Source: Pseudomonadota bacterium
GTDB taxonomy: Bacteria; Pseudomonadota; Gammaproteobacteria; Burkholderiales; Rhodocyclaceae
Reading direction: 5' to 3'
Length of the DNA stretch: 64,000 bases
Assembly (NCBI GenBank): GCA_018240785.1
Contig: JAFEFC010000031.1
Location: 211,502 to 275,501, forward strand
Shown: in pieces, positions 1 to 9,788 of the stretch
Layout: each line of letters opens with the position of its first letter
Position numbering within the stretch: the first letter of the stretch is position 1
Position numbers and translations under genes: made by a program
The notes under the pieces: model-generated
The model's database searches: none
Told to the model about the DNA's origin: nothing
Seen by the model: only the letters and a program-made list of their open reading frames with translations

Positions 1-1282
1 GGTAGCTGTCCACGCCGGCGCGATAGCGCGCGTCGGACAGCCGGTAGGTCTCGGCCGTGGCCGCCACCAGCTTGCGCCGCGCGTCGAGCTGCTCGGTCAC
101 CGTGGCGCGCACCGCCAGGCCATCGGCGACTTCGCGGAAGGCACTCTGGATCGCCTTCTCGTACTGCGCCACGTTGATGTCACGCTGGATCTCGGCGGCA
201 TCCAGGCTGGCCTGCAGGCGCCCGCCCTCGAAGATCGGGATGCGGATCTGCGGCAGGAAGCTCCAGGTGCCCGAGCCCCCCTGGAACAGGCCGTCGAGCG
301 AGGCGCTCGCGGTGCCGGCGGCGGCGGTCAGCGTGATGCTGGGGAAGAACGCGGCGCGCGCCGCGCCGATGCTGGCATTGGCGGCGCGCAGCGCGCGTTC
401 GGCCTGCAGGATGTCCGGCCGCCGCACCAGCACCTCGGAGGGCACGCCGGCGGGCAGCTCGGCCACCGTGGTGAGCGCATCGGTGAGCTTTTCCGGCAGC
501 GTCTCTTCCGGCAGAGGCGCGCCGACCACCAGCGCCAGCGCGTTGCCGTCCTGTGCGACCAGTGCGGTGTAGCGCGCCACGTCGGCGCGCGCGCCTTCGA
601 GCAGGGTTTCCGCCTGGCGCAGGTCGAGCGCCGACACCGCGCCGGCGTCGAAGCTGCGCCTGGTCAGGTCATAGGACTTCTGCCGCGTGCCGTAGGTGCT
701 GCGCGCCAGCGCCAGGCGCTCGCGGTCGGCCGCCAGCGTCAGCCAGGTGTTGGCCACCTCCGCCACCAGCGCAATCTGCGCGCTGCGGCGCGCCTCCTCG
801 GTGGCGAGGTATTGCTCCAGCGCCTGCTCCTCGAGACTGCGCACACGGCCGAAGAAGTCCAGCTCGTAGGCGGAGAAACCCAGCGTGGCACTGAACTGGC
901 GGCTGATGCGCGGTTCGCGGGTCACGCTCAGGTCGCCCGGCAGACGCTGCGCGTTTTCTGCGCCGGTGGCGCCGATCGCCGGGAACAGCGCGGCGCGCTG
1001 GATGCCGTATTGCGCGCGCGCCCTCTCGATGTTGAGCGCGGCCACGCGCAGGTCGCGGTTGCTGGTGAGCGCGAGCTCGATGACTTCGCGCAGCCGCGCG
1101 TCGGCGAAGTAGTCGCGCCAGGCCAGCGTGTCGGCCTGCGGCGCCGCGCTGGCGGCGTTGGACGACGCGTTCGGGAAGGCAGCCGGCACCGGCGCGGCAG
1201 GGCGCTGGTATTCGGGGATCAGCGAGCAGCCCCCGGCCAGCATGGCGGCGAGCGCGATCGTCGTGATGCGAAGGCGGTTCAT
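1..1282 (-). CDS. RND efflux outer-membrane factor lipoprotein (OprM/NodT family), partial
   Basis: Outer-membrane channel of a tripartite RND drug-efflux system, exporting what the adjacent pump delivers through the periplasm. The start ATG shares its A with the TAA stop of the pump gene (TAATG), so translation is probably coupled. The N-terminus begins [19 protein letters not shown], a lipoprotein signal with the lipidated Cys at residue 19. It is followed by the repeated helical OEP domain, with typical stretches such as [18 protein letters not shown] and [18 protein letters not shown]. About 427 codons are visible, against roughly 470 in the family, so only the C-terminal end is lost at the window edge. 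Third gene of the operon after adaptor and pump. Confidence 0.93.
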   Translation of the reverse strand, partial: MNRLRITTIALAAMLAGGCSLIPEYQRPAAPVPAAFPNASSNAASAAPQADTLAWRDYFADARLREVIELALTSNRDLRVAALNIERARAQYGIQRAALFPAIGATGAENAQRLPGDLSVTREPRISRQFSATLGFSAYELDFFGRVRSLEEQALEQYLATEEARRSAQIALVAEVANTWLTLAADRERLALARSTYGTRQKSYDLTRRSFDAGAVSALDLRQAETLLEGARADVARYTALVAQDGNALALVVGAPLPEETLPEKLTDALTTVAELPAGVPSEVLVRRPDILQAERALRAANASIGAARAAFFPSITLTAAAGTASASLDGLFQGGSGTWSFLPQIRIPIFEGGRLQASLDAAEIQRDINVAQYEKAIQSAFREVADGLAVRATVTEQLDARRKLVAATAETYRLSDARYRAGVDSY

Positions 1283-4200
1283 TACTTGAGCTCCTGTGCG
1301 GGGTTGGCCACAGCCGATTCCGCAGGTTTGTCCTTGAAGACGCGCTTGATGGCGACGTAGAACAGCGGCACGAAGAAGATGCCCAGCACGGTGGCGCCGA
1401 TGGTGCCGCCCAGCACGCCGGTGCCGATCGCATTCTGGCTGCCCGAGCCGGCGCCGGTGGCGATCGCCAGCGGCAGCACGCCGAGACCGAAAGCGAGCGA
1501 AGTCATCAGGATGGGGCGCAGGCGCATGCGCACCGCCTCGAGCGTGGCCGAGATCAAGTCCTTGCCCTCCTGCTCCATCTGCGCCTTGGCGAACTCCACG
1601 ATCAGGATCGCGTTCTTCGCCGACAGGCCGATGGTGGCGAGCAGGCCGACCTGGAAATACACGTCGTTCGACAGCCCGCGGCCGGTCGCCGCCAGCAGCG
1701 CGCCGAGCACGCCCAGCGGCACCACCAGCATCACCGCGAACGGCACCGACCAGCTCTCGTAGAGCGCCGCCAGGCACAGGAACACCACCAGCAGCGACAG
1801 CGCATACAGCGCCGGTGCCTGCGCGCCGGAGCGACGCTCCTCGAACGAGGTGCCGGTCCATTCGTAGCCCACACCCGCCGGCAGCTTGGCGATGATCTCC
1901 TCGACGGCCTTCATCGCCTCGCCGGACGACAGTCCGGGCGCCGCCTGGCCGAGAATCTCGACCGACGACTGGCCGTTGTAGCGCTCCACGCGCGGCGAGC
2001 CGTACACCCACTTCGCGGTGGTGAAGGCGGAGAACGGCACCATCTCGCCCGCCTTGTTGCGCACGTACCACTTGCCGAGATCTTCCGGCGCCATGCGTCC
2101 CGGGGCATCGGCCTGAAGGTAAACTTTCTTGATGCGGCCGCGGTCGAGGAAGTCATTGACGTAGATGCCGCCCCACGCGGTGCTCAGCGTGTCATTGATG
2201 TCGGCCACCGTGACACCCAGCGCGCCCGCCTTGGCATGGTCGATGTCGAGCTGGTACTCGGGCGTATCGTCCTGTCCGTTGGGGCGCACCCCCACCAGGC
2301 GCTTGTCCTGCGCCGCCATGCCGAGGAACTGGTTGCGCGCGTCGATCAGCGCCTTGTGGCCGATGCCGGCACGGTCCTGCAACTGAAGGTCGAAGCCGTT
2401 CGAGGTGCCCAGCTCGATCACCGCCGGCGGCACGAAGGCGAACACCATCGCCTCGCGGATCTGCGAGAAGGCGCCCATCGCCCGCGCCGCCACCGACTTC
2501 ACGTCCATGCCGGGCTTCTTGCGCTCCTCCCAGTCCTTCAGGTTGACGAAGCCGATGCCCATGTTCTGGCCGCTGCCGCCGAAGCTGAAGCCGGCGACGG
2601 TGAACACCGCCCGCACCGAGTCCTTCTCCTTTTCCAGATAGTGGTTCTCGACCTTCTTCAGCACCGCAAGCGTGCGTTCCTGCGTCGCGCCGGCCGGCAG
2701 CATGATCTGGTTGAACATCACGCCCTGGTCCTCTTCGGGCAGGAAGGAGGTGGGCATGCGCACGAACAGCAGGCCGAGCACCGCGACGATGGCGACGTAG
2801 ATCGCCAGGAAGCGCAGGCTGCGATGCAGGATACGGCCCACGGTCGATTCGTAGCGTTGCGTGCCGCTGGCGAACTTCGCGTTGAACCACTGGAAGAAGC
2901 CGCCGAGAACTCCTCTCTCGCCGTGCCCGTGGCCTTTCGCGATCGGCTTCAGCAGCGTCGCGCACAGCGCCGGCGTGAACACGATCGCCACCAGCACCGA
3001 CAGCGCCATCGCGGCGACGATGGTGATGGAGAACTGGCGGTAGATCACGCCGGTGGAGCCGCCGAAGAAGGCCATCGGCACGAACACCGCCGACAGCACC
3101 AGGCCGATCCCGATCAGCGCGCCGGTGATCTGATCCATCGAGCGCCGGGTCGCCTCCTTCGGCGGCAGGCCTTCTTCGGTCATCACCCGCTCGACGTTCT
3201 CCACGACGACGATGGCGTCGTCGACGAGCAGGCCGATGGCGAGCACGACGCCGAACATCGTCAGCGTGTTGATCGAGAAGCCGAACGCCGCCATCACGCC
3301 GAAGGTGCCGAGCAGCACCACCGGCACGGCGATGGTCGGGATCAGCGTGGCACGCATGTTCTGCAGGAAGAGGTACATCACCAGGAAGACCAGCGCCACC
3401 GCCTCGACCAGCGTCTTGACCACTTCCTGGATCGAGATCCGGACGAAAGGCGTGGTGTCGTAGGGCACGACGACCTTGACCCCCGCCGGGAAGTAGCGCT
3501 GCAGTTCATCGAGCCTGGCGCGCACGGCCTTGGCCGTGTCGAGCGCGTTGGCGCCGGCAGCGAGCTTGATGCCCACGCCACCGGCCGGCTGGCCGTTGAA
3601 GCGCGCCAGGGTGCCGTAGTTCTCGGCGCCGATCTCGACACGCGCGACATCCTTCAGGCGCACTTCGCCACCCTGCGCGGAGCTGCGCAGCAGGATCTGC
3701 TCGAACTGTCCGACGGTCTGCAGACGACTCTGCGCGGTGATCGTGGCGGAAAAACCCTGCCCAGGGACGGCCGGCGTGCCGCCGAGCTGGCCCGCCGACA
3801 CCTGGGTATTCTGCGCCAGCAGGGCAGCCTTGACGTCGGCCGGCACGAGCCGGTAGTTGGTCAGCTTCGCCGGGTCGAGCCACACCCGCATCGCGTACTG
3901 CGCGCCGAAGATCTGAACCTCACCGACGCCGGTCACCCGTGACAGCGGGTCCTGCACGGTCGACACCAGGAAGTCGGACAGGTCGACCTGCTGCAGGCCG
4001 CCGTCTTCCGACACGAAGCCGATCACCATGAGGAAGTTGCGCGCCGACTTGGCGACCTGCACGCCCTGCTGCTGCACCGCCTGCGGCAGCAGCGGCAGCG
4101 CCGTCTGCAGCTTGTTCTGCACCTGCACCTGGGCGATGTCCGGATTGGTGCCGGCATCGAAGGTCAGCGTGACGGTCGCATTGCCATAGGCATCGCTGGA

Positions 4201-4440
4201 GGAGTTCATGTACAGCAGGCCGTCGAGCCCGGTCATCTTCTGCTCGATGACCTGGGTGACGGAATCCTCCACCGCCTTCGCCGAGGCGCCAGGGTACTTG
4301 GCGTTGATGGCGACCGCCGGCGGAGCGATCGAAGGATACTGCGACACCGGCAGCTTCAGGATCGACAGCGATCCGAAGAGCATGATGACGATGGCGATGA
4401 CCCAGGCGAAGATGGGCCGGTCGATGAAAAAGCGGGCCAT
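1282..4440 (-). CDS. RND multidrug efflux inner-membrane pump (AcrB/MexB/AdeB, HAE1 family)
   Basis: Proton-driven inner-membrane pump that captures hydrophobic drugs from the periplasm or membrane and passes them to the outer-membrane factor. At 1052 aa it is full length for the HAE1 family. The N-terminus [20 protein letters not shown] is the usual cytoplasmic start plus TM1. The proton-relay pair lies in TM4 within [18 protein letters not shown] near residue 405. Two large periplasmic loops and the second TM bundle ([20 protein letters not shown]) are intact. It lies 11 bases after the adaptor gene and overlaps the outer-membrane factor by one base. Substrates cannot be read from sequence; multidrug export is a family inference. 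Confidence 0.96.
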   Translation of the reverse strand: MARFFIDRPIFAWVIAIVIMLFGSLSILKLPVSQYPSIAPPAVAINAKYPGASAKAVEDSVTQVIEQKMTGLDGLLYMNSSSDAYGNATVTLTFDAGTNPDIAQVQVQNKLQTALPLLPQAVQQQGVQVAKSARNFLMVIGFVSEDGGLQQVDLSDFLVSTVQDPLSRVTGVGEVQIFGAQYAMRVWLDPAKLTNYRLVPADVKAALLAQNTQVSAGQLGGTPAVPGQGFSATITAQSRLQTVGQFEQILLRSSAQGGEVRLKDVARVEIGAENYGTLARFNGQPAGGVGIKLAAGANALDTAKAVRARLDELQRYFPAGVKVVVPYDTTPFVRISIQEVVKTLVEAVALVFLVMYLFLQNMRATLIPTIAVPVVLLGTFGVMAAFGFSINTLTMFGVVLAIGLLVDDAIVVVENVERVMTEEGLPPKEATRRSMDQITGALIGIGLVLSAVFVPMAFFGGSTGVIYRQFSITIVAAMALSVLVAIVFTPALCATLLKPIAKGHGHGERGVLGGFFQWFNAKFASGTQRYESTVGRILHRSLRFLAIYVAIVAVLGLLFVRMPTSFLPEEDQGVMFNQIMLPAGATQERTLAVLKKVENHYLEKEKDSVRAVFTVAGFSFGGSGQNMGIGFVNLKDWEERKKPGMDVKSVAARAMGAFSQIREAMVFAFVPPAVIELGTSNGFDLQLQDRAGIGHKALIDARNQFLGMAAQDKRLVGVRPNGQDDTPEYQLDIDHAKAGALGVTVADINDTLSTAWGGIYVNDFLDRGRIKKVYLQADAPGRMAPEDLGKWYVRNKAGEMVPFSAFTTAKWVYGSPRVERYNGQSSVEILGQAAPGLSSGEAMKAVEEIIAKLPAGVGYEWTGTSFEERRSGAQAPALYALSLLVVFLCLAALYESWSVPFAVMLVVPLGVLGALLAATGRGLSNDVYFQVGLLATIGLSAKNAILIVEFAKAQMEQEGKDLISATLEAVRMRLRPILMTSLAFGLGVLPLAIATGAGSGSQNAIGTGVLGGTIGATVLGIFFVPLFYVAIKRVFKDKPAESAVANPAQELK

Positions 4441-4451
4441 GGCGGGTTACC

Positions 4452-5657
4452 TCACTTCGCCGCCGCCGGCGCGGCAGGCACCGCGGGTGCGGCCGCCGAC
4501 GCGGCGCCCGCATCCTGCGCCTGCACCTGCGTGCCCGGCCGGGCGCGCTGCAGCCCTTCGATGATCACGCGTTCTCCGTCGGCCAGGCCTTCGGTCACCA
4601 CCCACCTGTCGCCCAGCGACTGCTCTGCCTTGACCGGCCGCGCCTCGACCTTGCCCTCGCCATTGACCACCATGACCAGCGCATTGCCGCGGGGATCGCG
4701 GGTCACTGCGGCATGCGGCACCAGGAAAGCGGCCTCCTGCACACCTTGAGTCAGGCGCGCGCGCACGTACATGCCCGGCAGCAGCACGCCCTTCGGGTTG
4801 GGGAACACCGCGCGCAGCGTGATGCTGCCGGTGCCCTGGTCGACCGTGACTTCCGAGAACGCCAGCTTGCCCTCGGCGCCGTAAAGCGATCCATCTTCCA
4901 TCACCAGCCGCACCGGCACGGCATCGCTGCCGTTGCGCTGCACCTTGCCCGCCGCGATCTCGCGCTTCAGGCGCAGCAGGTCGGCGCTGGACTGCGTCAC
5001 ATCAACATAGATCGGGTCGAGCTGCTGCACCGTGGCCAGGGCGGTCGCCTGGTTCGCCGTGACCAGCGCACCCGGCGTCACCGCGGAACGGCCGATGCGA
5101 CCGGAGATGGGCGACGCCACGCGGGTGAATTCGAGGTCGATGCGCGCCTTGTCCGTCGCTGCGCGCGCTGCGGCGACGTCGGCGTCGGCCTGCTTCAGCG
5201 CGGCTACCGCATCGTCATTCTGCTGCCTGCTGACCGCCTCGATCTTCACCAGATCGGCATAGCGCTGCGCCTTCAGGCGCGCTGCGTAGACGTTGGCCTC
5301 GGCGCGCGCCAGGCTGGCCTTGGCGCTGTCGTAGGTCGCCTGGTAGGTGGCCGGATCGATCTGATAGAGCGACTGGCCGGCCTTGACTTCGCCGCCTTCG
5401 GTGAACTGCCGCTGCTTGACGATGCCGGTGACCTGCGGCCGCACTTCGGCGATCAGGGAGGGCGTGGTGCGGCCGGGCAGTTCGGTCACCTGCGGCACCG
5501 CCTCGCTCCTGACCGTCATCACGGTGACCGCGGGCGCCGCCGGCGCACCAGCTTGCTGCGGGCCGCCCTGCTTGCTGCCGCCGCAGCCTGCCAGCACCAG
5601 GGCGCCTGCCAGCGCCAGAGCGGCCGGTGTGAGCACGGAAATACGGGAAATCTGCAT
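4452..5657 (-). CDS. RND efflux periplasmic adaptor lipoprotein (AcrA/MexA family)
   Basis: Membrane-fusion subunit that links pump and outer-membrane channel. The chosen start (MQISRISVLT) has an AGAGGCG ribosome site about 8 bases upstream. A start 24 codons earlier is open but would place a hydrophilic extension before the signal peptide. The lipobox LVLAGC puts the lipidated Cys at residue 25. It is followed by the lipoyl/hairpin/beta-barrel arrangement of AcrA (GRTTPSLIAEVRPQVTGIV, then a long coiled coil, then VLLPGMYVRARL). 401 aa, normal for the family. First gene of the operon; its promoter region holds the palindrome at 5732-5765 shared with the divergent TetR gene. Confidence 0.95.
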   Translation of the reverse strand: MQISRISVLTPAALALAGALVLAGCGGSKQGGPQQAGAPAAPAVTVMTVRSEAVPQVTELPGRTTPSLIAEVRPQVTGIVKQRQFTEGGEVKAGQSLYQIDPATYQATYDSAKASLARAEANVYAARLKAQRYADLVKIEAVSRQQNDDAVAALKQADADVAAARAATDKARIDLEFTRVASPISGRIGRSAVTPGALVTANQATALATVQQLDPIYVDVTQSSADLLRLKREIAAGKVQRNGSDAVPVRLVMEDGSLYGAEGKLAFSEVTVDQGTGSITLRAVFPNPKGVLLPGMYVRARLTQGVQEAAFLVPHAAVTRDPRGNALVMVVNGEGKVEARPVKAEQSLGDRWVVTEGLADGERVIIEGLQRARPGTQVQAQDAGAASAAAPAVPAAPAAAK

Positions 5658-5731
5658 GGTTCGCCTCTCGCGATTGGGGCAGGGTGCAGGGAAGCGCACA
5701 CTCATGGTGTCCGCGTCCTGCGACCTCACAT

Positions 5732-5765
5732 TAGAATGTTGGTTCTAGATTGAACGCTCATTCTA
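5732..5765. promoter_or_regulatory. Palindromic operator between efflux operon and tetR
   Basis: A 34-base imperfect palindrome in the divergent intergenic region. Outer arms TAGAATG (5732-5738) and CATTCTA (5759-5765), and inner arms GTTC (5742-5745) and GAAC (5752-5755), share one centre at 5748/5749. Comparing the half-sites gives 12 matches of 17. It is A+T-rich against its surroundings. Position and symmetry fit the binding site of the adjacent TetR repressor controlling both directions, as for AcrR/MexR-type systems. Binding is inferred. Confidence 0.7.
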
Positions 5766-5831
5766 TGTTAGCCTTTCTCCCGGTGCAAGGTCGTCGAGAC
5801 GCATTCTCAATCACTCATCACTCTGGCCCAG

Positions 5832-6446
5832 ATGTCCGCTGAATACCGCAGCCCTTCCGAACAGCAGCGTGCCGAAGCCCGGCGCGAGCAGATCCTGTGT
5901 GCCGCCGCCACGTGCTTCCGCAACCATGGCTTCCATGGCGCCAGCATCGCGCAGATCTCCAAGGCGGCGGGGATGAGCGCCGGCCACATCTACCACTATT
6001 TCGACAACAAGGAAGCGATCATCGCCGCGATCGTCGAGCGCGACCTGGAGTACCTGCTGACGCTGAGCGCGCAGTTGCGCGCGGCACGGGACACGCGCGA
6101 GGCGATGATCGAGCACGTGACCGAGGGCGTGCGCAGGAGCCTGGAGCCGGACGACGCCGGCCTGAAGCTCGAAGTGGTGGCCGAGGCGGCGCGCAATCCT
6201 CAGGTGGCCGAGATCGTGCGCGAGGCCGACCGTGTCTGCCGCGCCAGCCTCGCGACCACGTTGCGCGCCATCCGCCGCGCCGACGGCCACGACGACGACG
6301 ACGGCGCGATCGACACCATGGTCGAATTGCTCGCCGCGATGTTCGAGGGGCTGATGATCCGCGGCATCCGCAATCCGCAGATGGATCGCGCCGCCGTGGC
6401 GCGTCGCTTCCAGGCCACCGTCCGCCAGTTGCTGACCCAGCCCTGA
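5832..6446 (+). CDS. TetR/AcrR-family transcriptional repressor of the efflux operon
   Basis: 204-aa TetR-type regulator. The N-terminal helix-turn-helix covers about residues 15-65, with the characteristic IAQISKAAGMSAGHIYHYF followed by DNKEAIIAAIVE. The C-terminal half is the variable helical ligand-binding and dimer domain. It is divergent from the RND operon with a shared palindromic operator, the classic arrangement for local repression relieved by pump substrates. No strong ribosome site precedes the ATG (CTCTGGCCCAG). The gene ends just before a hairpin terminator at 6482-6505. The family is certain; its target is inferred from context. Confidence 0.92.
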   Translation: MSAEYRSPSEQQRAEARREQILCAAATCFRNHGFHGASIAQISKAAGMSAGHIYHYFDNKEAIIAAIVERDLEYLLTLSAQLRAARDTREAMIEHVTEGVRRSLEPDDAGLKLEVVAEAARNPQVAEIVREADRVCRASLATTLRAIRRADGHDDDDGAIDTMVELLAAMFEGLMIRGIRNPQMDRAAVARRFQATVRQLLTQP

Positions 6447-6481
6447 ACGCACGACGGCGCGGAGCGAACGAGCGCGCAAAT

Positions 6482-6505
6482 AAGCCGCCTCGGCGAGGCG
6501 GCTTT
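6482..6505. terminator. Hairpin terminator between convergent tetR and lipoprotein gene
   Basis: Perfect stem AAGCCGCC / GGCGGCTT around a 7-base TCGGCGA loop, ending in CTTT. It sits 35 bases after the tetR stop and 33 bases beyond the stop of the convergent lipoprotein gene. The A and T flanks let it work in both directions. Confidence 0.75.
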
Positions 6506-6537
6506 GGAAACATCCAGCCTGCGGCCTGGCGGGCCGC

Positions 6538-7239
6538 TCAACGCTCCTGGACCTGCCTCAGGCGCTCGGCCCAGTCGCCGCGGTTTCGATCGCCCTGCTG
6601 GCGCGGATGGCCATCGTCGCCTGAATTCCGACGCTCCTGATCGCGCTCGCGGTTGCGCAACCACTCCGCGCGGCGGTCCTGCTCGCGCTGGCGGTCACGG
6701 TCCTGCGCGCGCTGGCGCTCCTGCTCCATGTCGCGCTGCCGTGCGCGATCCGCATCACGCTGACGCTCGCGCTCCAGGCGCATCTGCTGATCACGTTCGC
6801 GCTCCATGTCACGCTGGTGGTCGCGCTCCAGGCGCAACTGCTGATCGCGCTGGCGGTCACGCTCGCGGGCCCAGTCGCGTTCGCGATCTCGCGCTTGCTC
6901 GCGGTCCCGGCGCCACTCCTCCTCGCGCGCGCGTTCGCGCTGGCGGGCGATCGCGCGCTCGCGCTCGATGCGCTGCTGCAGGCGCCAGCGCTCACCCGGC
7001 GGCGCCCAGTAGCCCGGCTTCCAGTCGTAGCCACGGCCGGCGCGATCCCAGTAGCCGTCGATCCAGATGTAATCGACCGCCGGCGGATAGCCGCGGTATT
7101 CCACCCGCGGCGGCGGCGGCGCGACATAGACCTCGTCGTCGTAGTAAGGATCGACCGGCGCCACCACGCAACCGCTGAGCAGGGCGGCCGCCGCGAGGGA
7201 AAGAACCCAGATGCGCGAACCGGCAATGACGGACTTCAT
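6538..7239 (-). CDS. Lipoprotein with YXWGXW-type repeats and very long Arg/Glu/Asp/Gln-rich charged region
   Basis: 233 aa with a lipoprotein signal (LAAAALLSGC, Cys 24). Residues about 45-85 carry aromatic repeats of the YXWXGXW kind (VDYIWIDGYWD, YDWKPGYWAPPGERW) seen in small envelope proteins. From residue 88 to the end nearly every residue is R, E, D or Q in a heptad-like rhythm (units such as RERDQQMRLERERQRD), predicting one extended charged alpha helix or coiled coil. No catalytic motif is visible. Likely an outer-membrane-anchored structural or nucleic-acid/LPS-contacting protein, but function is unknown. Convergent with tetR. The charged region gives strong shadow frames on both strands. 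Confidence 0.8.
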   Translation of the reverse strand: MKSVIAGSRIWVLSLAAAALLSGCVVAPVDPYYDDEVYVAPPPPRVEYRGYPPAVDYIWIDGYWDRAGRGYDWKPGYWAPPGERWRLQQRIERERAIARQRERAREEEWRRDREQARDRERDWARERDRQRDQQLRLERDHQRDMERERDQQMRLERERQRDADRARQRDMEQERQRAQDRDRQREQDRRAEWLRNRERDQERRNSGDDGHPRQQGDRNRGDWAERLRQVQER

Positions 7240-7474
7240 GCTTGTGGCCCTCGGGTGGCGGGAAACGGCGCAGTCTCACCGGCGCGAGAAGTCGCACCGG
7301 TGCCTGCCTGCGCACGATAGGGCAATCGTTTCAGCAAGGGTGTTACGCCGGGTAATGAGTTGTAAAGGGCCATTTCATCACTCGGGCAACAAGTCGATGA
7401 ATCGGAGCGGCACCCGGCCAGAGCGCGATCCGGCGTGACGAACCGGGATGCCGCGCGCGGTCGGCCCCCCGTTT

Positions 7475-9100
7475 CTAGGAACCGCCACCGGACCGACCAA
7501 GGCGTGCGGTCTGCCGCCGCAGCAGTCCGTCGAGGGCCGGCAGCAACGACGGCCACGACACCGCCGCCGCCGTGTCCACCGCCAACGTCATGGCGTGCTC
7601 GTCATCCGCCAGCGGCTCGCGCTGCGCGAGCTGCATGTCGAGCACCGCCACGTCGGCCTCCGACGCATCGCCGCCCTGCGCCGCGCGCGCCGCCACCCGC
7701 GCGCGCAGCGTCGCCTCGGGCGCATCGAACGCAAGGATGGCGAAGGGCACCTGCAGCCGGCGCGCAAGCTCGGCGAAAGCGGCGCGCTGGACCCGGCGCA
7801 GGAAGGTGGCATCCGCCAGCACCGGCCAGCCGGCGATGAGTGCGACGGCGGTCACTTCCGCCAGCCGCGCGTAGGTGCGCCGGCTCGCCTCCGCCGTATA
7901 GATGCCGCCCGCCACCGCAGCGCTGGAATCCTCCGCCGCGAGGCCGAACAGGCGCTTGCGCTCGACATCGGCGCGCACGCGGATCACGCCGCGCGCCTCG
8001 ACGAGGCCCTGCGACTGGCTGGTCTTGCCCGAACCCGACACGCCGCTGGCGATGGCGAGGAACGGCTGCGCCGCCTGGCCCTGCGCCACCGCCAGCGCGA
8101 CGTAGGCGCGGCATTCCTGCAGGCACTCCGCGCGCGCCTCGCCGTCGAGCTGGCCGAGGCGGATCGCGGCGATCTTGGCGCGCACCATCGCGCGGTAGGC
8201 GATGTAGTAGCGCATCACGCGCAGGCTGTCGTAGTCGCCGGTGCGCTCCAGCCAGGCATTGACGAAGCGCGCGCCCAGATCGGGGCGGCCGCGACGCTGC
8301 AAGTCCATGACGAGGAAGGCGACATCGGCGGCGACGTCGATCCAGCGCAGTTCGGCGCTGAACTCGATGCCGTCAAACAGCCGCGGCTCGCCGTCGAGCA
8401 GGATCAGGTTGCCCAGGTGCAGGTCGCCATGGCATTCGCGCACCCGGCCCTCCGCCAGCCGGCGCTCGAACACTGGCGCCAGCAGCGCGAACTGCGCCTC
8501 GCTCCAGCGCTCGGCCGCTGCGGCCTGCGCCAGCAGCCCGGCCTCGTCGATGAACTCACGCAGTTGCGCGAAGTTCTGCCGCACCGGCGCGTGCACCGCC
8601 TGCGCGTCGCCGTAGCCATCACCCGGCGCAGCAATCGCCGCCGCCGCATGAAAATCCGCCACATGGCGCGCCAGGCGGTCGAGCAGGTCGGGCAGCAGCG
8701 CGCCCCGCTCCAGCGCATCGCCCAGCAGCGCCGACTGCGCGAAGCGGCGCATGCGCACCGCGTACTCGATCGGCTCGCCTTCGCCACCGATGTGCGGTGC
8801 CTCGACGCTGCCGGTGACCAGCACCACGTCCAGGTAGAGCTCGGGCGCGGTACGCCGGTTCAGCCGCAGCTCCTCGTCGCAGGCGGCGCGGCGCTTGTCC
8901 AGCGAACTGAAGTCGAGAAAGCCGAGATCCAGCGGCTTCTTCAGCTTGTAGGCGAAATCGCCCGCCAGCACCACCGACGAGATGTGCGTCTCGATGCAGG
9001 CAATGTCGGCGGCAGGATGCGGAAAGGCATCCGGCCGACGCAGGTTGCGGATCAGGCGCTGATGGCGTTCGAGTTCGCCGGTGCATGTGCTGTCGGTCAT
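7475..9100 (-). CDS. Bifunctional aminoglycoside phosphotransferase-like / P-loop kinase fusion (AAA family ATPase)
   Basis: 541 aa with two kinase-like halves, matching the COG2187 + COG0645 fusion. The N-terminal APH-like half has the catalytic loop VRECHGDLHLGNLILL near residues 230-245 and the metal-binding FDGIEF shortly after. The C-terminal half has a Walker A, SGVSGSGKTS, near residue 365 and resembles gluconate- or adenylylsulfate-kinase P-loop proteins. Start chosen at MTDSTCTGELERHQ; the open frame continues 64 codons upstream but with low-quality composition. Substrates are unknown. Annotation as aminoglycoside resistance would be misleading; this fusion is common in environmental proteobacteria. 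Confidence 0.85.
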   Translation of the reverse strand: MTDSTCTGELERHQRLIRNLRRPDAFPHPAADIACIETHISSVVLAGDFAYKLKKPLDLGFLDFSSLDKRRAACDEELRLNRRTAPELYLDVVLVTGSVEAPHIGGEGEPIEYAVRMRRFAQSALLGDALERGALLPDLLDRLARHVADFHAAAAIAAPGDGYGDAQAVHAPVRQNFAQLREFIDEAGLLAQAAAAERWSEAQFALLAPVFERRLAEGRVRECHGDLHLGNLILLDGEPRLFDGIEFSAELRWIDVAADVAFLVMDLQRRGRPDLGARFVNAWLERTGDYDSLRVMRYYIAYRAMVRAKIAAIRLGQLDGEARAECLQECRAYVALAVAQGQAAQPFLAIASGVSGSGKTSQSQGLVEARGVIRVRADVERKRLFGLAAEDSSAAVAGGIYTAEASRRTYARLAEVTAVALIAGWPVLADATFLRRVQRAAFAELARRLQVPFAILAFDAPEATLRARVAARAAQGGDASEADVAVLDMQLAQREPLADDEHAMTLAVDTAAAVSWPSLLPALDGLLRRQTARLGRSGGGS

Positions 9101-9200
9101 GACCCATCCCGGCGCCGTGTCCGGCGCGATGACATGAACAGCCGTAAGTGTTGCAGGACAAGCGGACGAAGTCGAACCGGTGAAGCTCTCGCGTCGGGTC

Positions 9201-9788
9201 TCACGCCCGGACGGCCAGCCCTGCCCACCACAGCCGCAGCCGCATCCCGAGCTCGGTGGTGAAGCCCACCGAAACCGAGCGGACGCGGCCATCGCCGCCG
9301 ATCACCACGATCGCCGGTACACCGCGCAGGCCGTAAGCGCTGGTGATCCGCCCGTCGGCATCGATCGCGGTGGGCCAGTCGAGCCCGCGCTCGCGCAACA
9401 CCTTCGCCACCGCAGGCGCATCGCCCGACTGCATCGCCACGGTCAGCACCGGCCAGTCGGCACGCAGCGACTCCACGCTGCGCTGCTGCGCCTTGCAGAT
9501 CGAGCACCAGTCGGCCCAGAAATACACCGCGACCGGCTGGCCCGGATAGGCGCCGCGCCACTCGGCCAGGCTGCCATGGCGGCCATCGGCGAAGGGCGCC
9601 TCGATCGCGGGCGCAGGCCCATCGGGCACGTTCCAGCTCTGCCACCACTGGATCGCGATCAGTGCCAGCACGAAGATCGCCAGCTCCACCAGCCAGCGGC
9701 GCCTGGGCTTGCGCGTTGGCGCGGCGGGCGCAGCGGCGGCGCTGACGCGTTCTTGCTGCATGCGTGTCTCCCTGTCGTCCGCCGTCAT
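9201..9788 (-). CDS. ScsD/TlpA-like membrane-anchored thioredoxin, protein disulfide oxidoreductase
   Basis: 195 aa. One N-terminal membrane anchor (residues 32-50, WLVELAIFVLALIAIQWW) is followed by a periplasmic thioredoxin fold. The redox site is WADWCSIC (Cys 95 and Cys 98) and the cis-Pro loop is GVPAIVV. The WCxxC spacing and length match the suppressor-of-copper-sensitivity protein D group. The ATG overlaps the TGA of the preceding gene (ATGA), so it is translationally coupled to the YdjM-like membrane protein. Probable role: periplasmic disulfide reduction or isomerisation, perhaps in metal stress. Target proteins are not evident. Confidence 0.86.
   Translation of the reverse strand: MTADDRETRMQQERVSAAAAPAAPTRKPRRRWLVELAIFVLALIAIQWWQSWNVPDGPAPAIEAPFADGRHGSLAEWRGAYPGQPVAVYFWADWCSICKAQQRSVESLRADWPVLTVAMQSGDAPAVAKVLRERGLDWPTAIDADGRITSAYGLRGVPAIVVIGGDGRVRSVSVGFTTELGMRLRLWWAGLAVRA

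Noticed and set aside
2236-3942. Long plus-strand frame inside the RND pump gene
   Set aside because: His/Arg-rich, no recognisable domain, and overlaps a full-length RND transporter on the other strand.
7475-9100. Possible aminoglycoside resistance gene
   Set aside because: The APH-like half is part of a common fusion with a P-loop kinase domain, not a dedicated resistance enzyme.
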